Source: Auanema rhodensis (lineage: Eukaryota > Nematoda > Chromadorea > Rhabditida > Rhabditidae). From it: 64,000 bases of DNA. The stretch is taken from the NCBI GenBank assembly GCA_964057225.1, contig OZ059897.1:20088001-20152000 (forward strand). The letters are read 5' to 3'. Shown piece after piece: positions 63,901 through 64,000 of the stretch (within the stretch, counting starts at the first letter, position 1; the number at the start of each line of letters is the position of its first letter). Below the pieces are notes generated by a model. The model was not told where the DNA came from, ran no database searches, and worked only from the letters and a program-made list of their open reading frames with translations. The position numbers and the translations under genes are program-made.

Positions 63901-64000
63901 AATTAATTCTTCAGGGTGAAAATCGAGGATATAAGTGTGAACTTATATCAGTTGATATCTCGGTACATTTTTAAGCTAGCGCAAATCTGATAACACAGAT
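57903..64000 (+). repeat. Rearranged third cycle of repeat D with inserted cassette
   Basis: 57903 (attattt, catggaag), 58254 (catcg followed by aaaaaatatatc) and 58605 recur as 62466, 62817 and 63168, 4563 bp later. Between them lie 58956 (gatatatcgg), 59307, then 59658 (ccgtacgaatg plus extra T), 60009, 60360 (gcaactc, actttac, 350 bp), 60710 (352 bp) and 61062, which resemble 47021-48423. Monomers 61413 and 61764 are catggaag type, and 62115 has tccaacg, cattaag and gattgttt like 52286. The window ends 131 bases into the unit at 63870. Confidence 0.75.

Larger units (their letters stand above)
1..64000 (+). repeat. Satellite DNA array, about 351-bp monomer, 182 complete copies
   Basis: The same roughly 351-bp sequence recurs head to tail without interruption. 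Taking aaagacgatgg (or variants such as gaagacgatgg and aaagacaatgg) as the start of each unit, the starts run 1, 352, 703, 1054, 1405, 1756, 2107, 2457 and so on to 63870. The 182 intervals consist of 18 of 350 bp, 5 of 352 bp and 159 of 351 bp, which adds up exactly. All copies face the same way. Every stretch longer than 300 bases in the window is this repeat; no coding gene, structural RNA gene, mobile element or unique DNA is visible on either strand. Stop codons are frequent in all frames. Arrays like this usually form centromeric or pericentromeric heterochromatin; that location is inferred from organisation only. The choice of base 1 as monomer start is arbitrary. Confidence 0.98.

Noticed and set aside
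1-64000. CRISPR-like array of repeats and spacers
   Set aside because: The repeat unit is 351 bp and continuous, with no unique spacers between copies and no cas genes.
1-64000. Tandem gene family, such as 5S rRNA, histone or tRNA cluster
   Set aside because: The monomer has no recognisable 5S, tRNA or histone sequence, and no frame stays open across a monomer on either strand.

Overview
The 64 kb window is one uninterrupted satellite DNA array. A single AT-rich monomer of about 351 bp (110 G+C of 351 in the first copy, 31%) repeats head to tail on the + strand from base 1 to base 64000. Following the landmark aaagacgatgg through the window gives 182 complete monomers and a 131-base partial one (63870-64000). 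Most are 351 bp; 18 are 350 bp, 5 are 352 bp, and one (59658) carries both the deletion and the insertion and stays at 351. These lengths sum exactly to the window. I see no gene, tRNA, rRNA, CRISPR, transposon, inverted monomer or unique spacer. Both ends cut through the array, so it extends beyond the window on each side.

This is eukaryotic heterochromatin, probably centromeric or pericentromeric. The length is close to two nucleosome repeats, the array is pure, and it has higher-order structure. CpG is not depleted (13 seen in the first monomer, about 8.6 expected), which does not suggest heavy CpG methylation and would fit an invertebrate such as an insect. I do not recognise the satellite and do not name a species.

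The monomers differ by short diagnostic variants, and the order of variants shows nested duplications. Positions below are monomer starts. 1-2106: standard monomers with an island of right-hand-type variants (703-2106). 2107-3508: a 701-bp dimer in two copies. 3509-7016: near-identical standard monomers. 7017-22105: a 20-monomer unit followed by a second copy enlarged by four monomers, with a third fragment at 22808-24561. 25614-29821: a six-monomer unit of 2104 bp in two copies, with fragments on each side. 31576 to about 36000: a seven-monomer unit of 2457 bp in two copies. 35437-37542: a trimer in two copies. 37894-41754: a second, different seven-monomer repeat, also of 2457 bp. 41755-48774: a mixed block. 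48775-57902: a 13-monomer unit of 4564 bp in two copies that differ at very few bases by eye. 57903-64000: a rearranged third cycle.

Each monomer holds three inverted repeats and an A-tract segment: a 9-bp stem closed by GTAA or GTGA (59-80), a longer bulged stem (98-148), a 9-bp stem with a 10-base loop (232-259), and a 12-bp palindrome (287-298). The 232-259 dyad is almost invariant across the array, while positions 7-38 and 142-178 hold most of the variants. All identity statements come from reading by eye, not from alignment.
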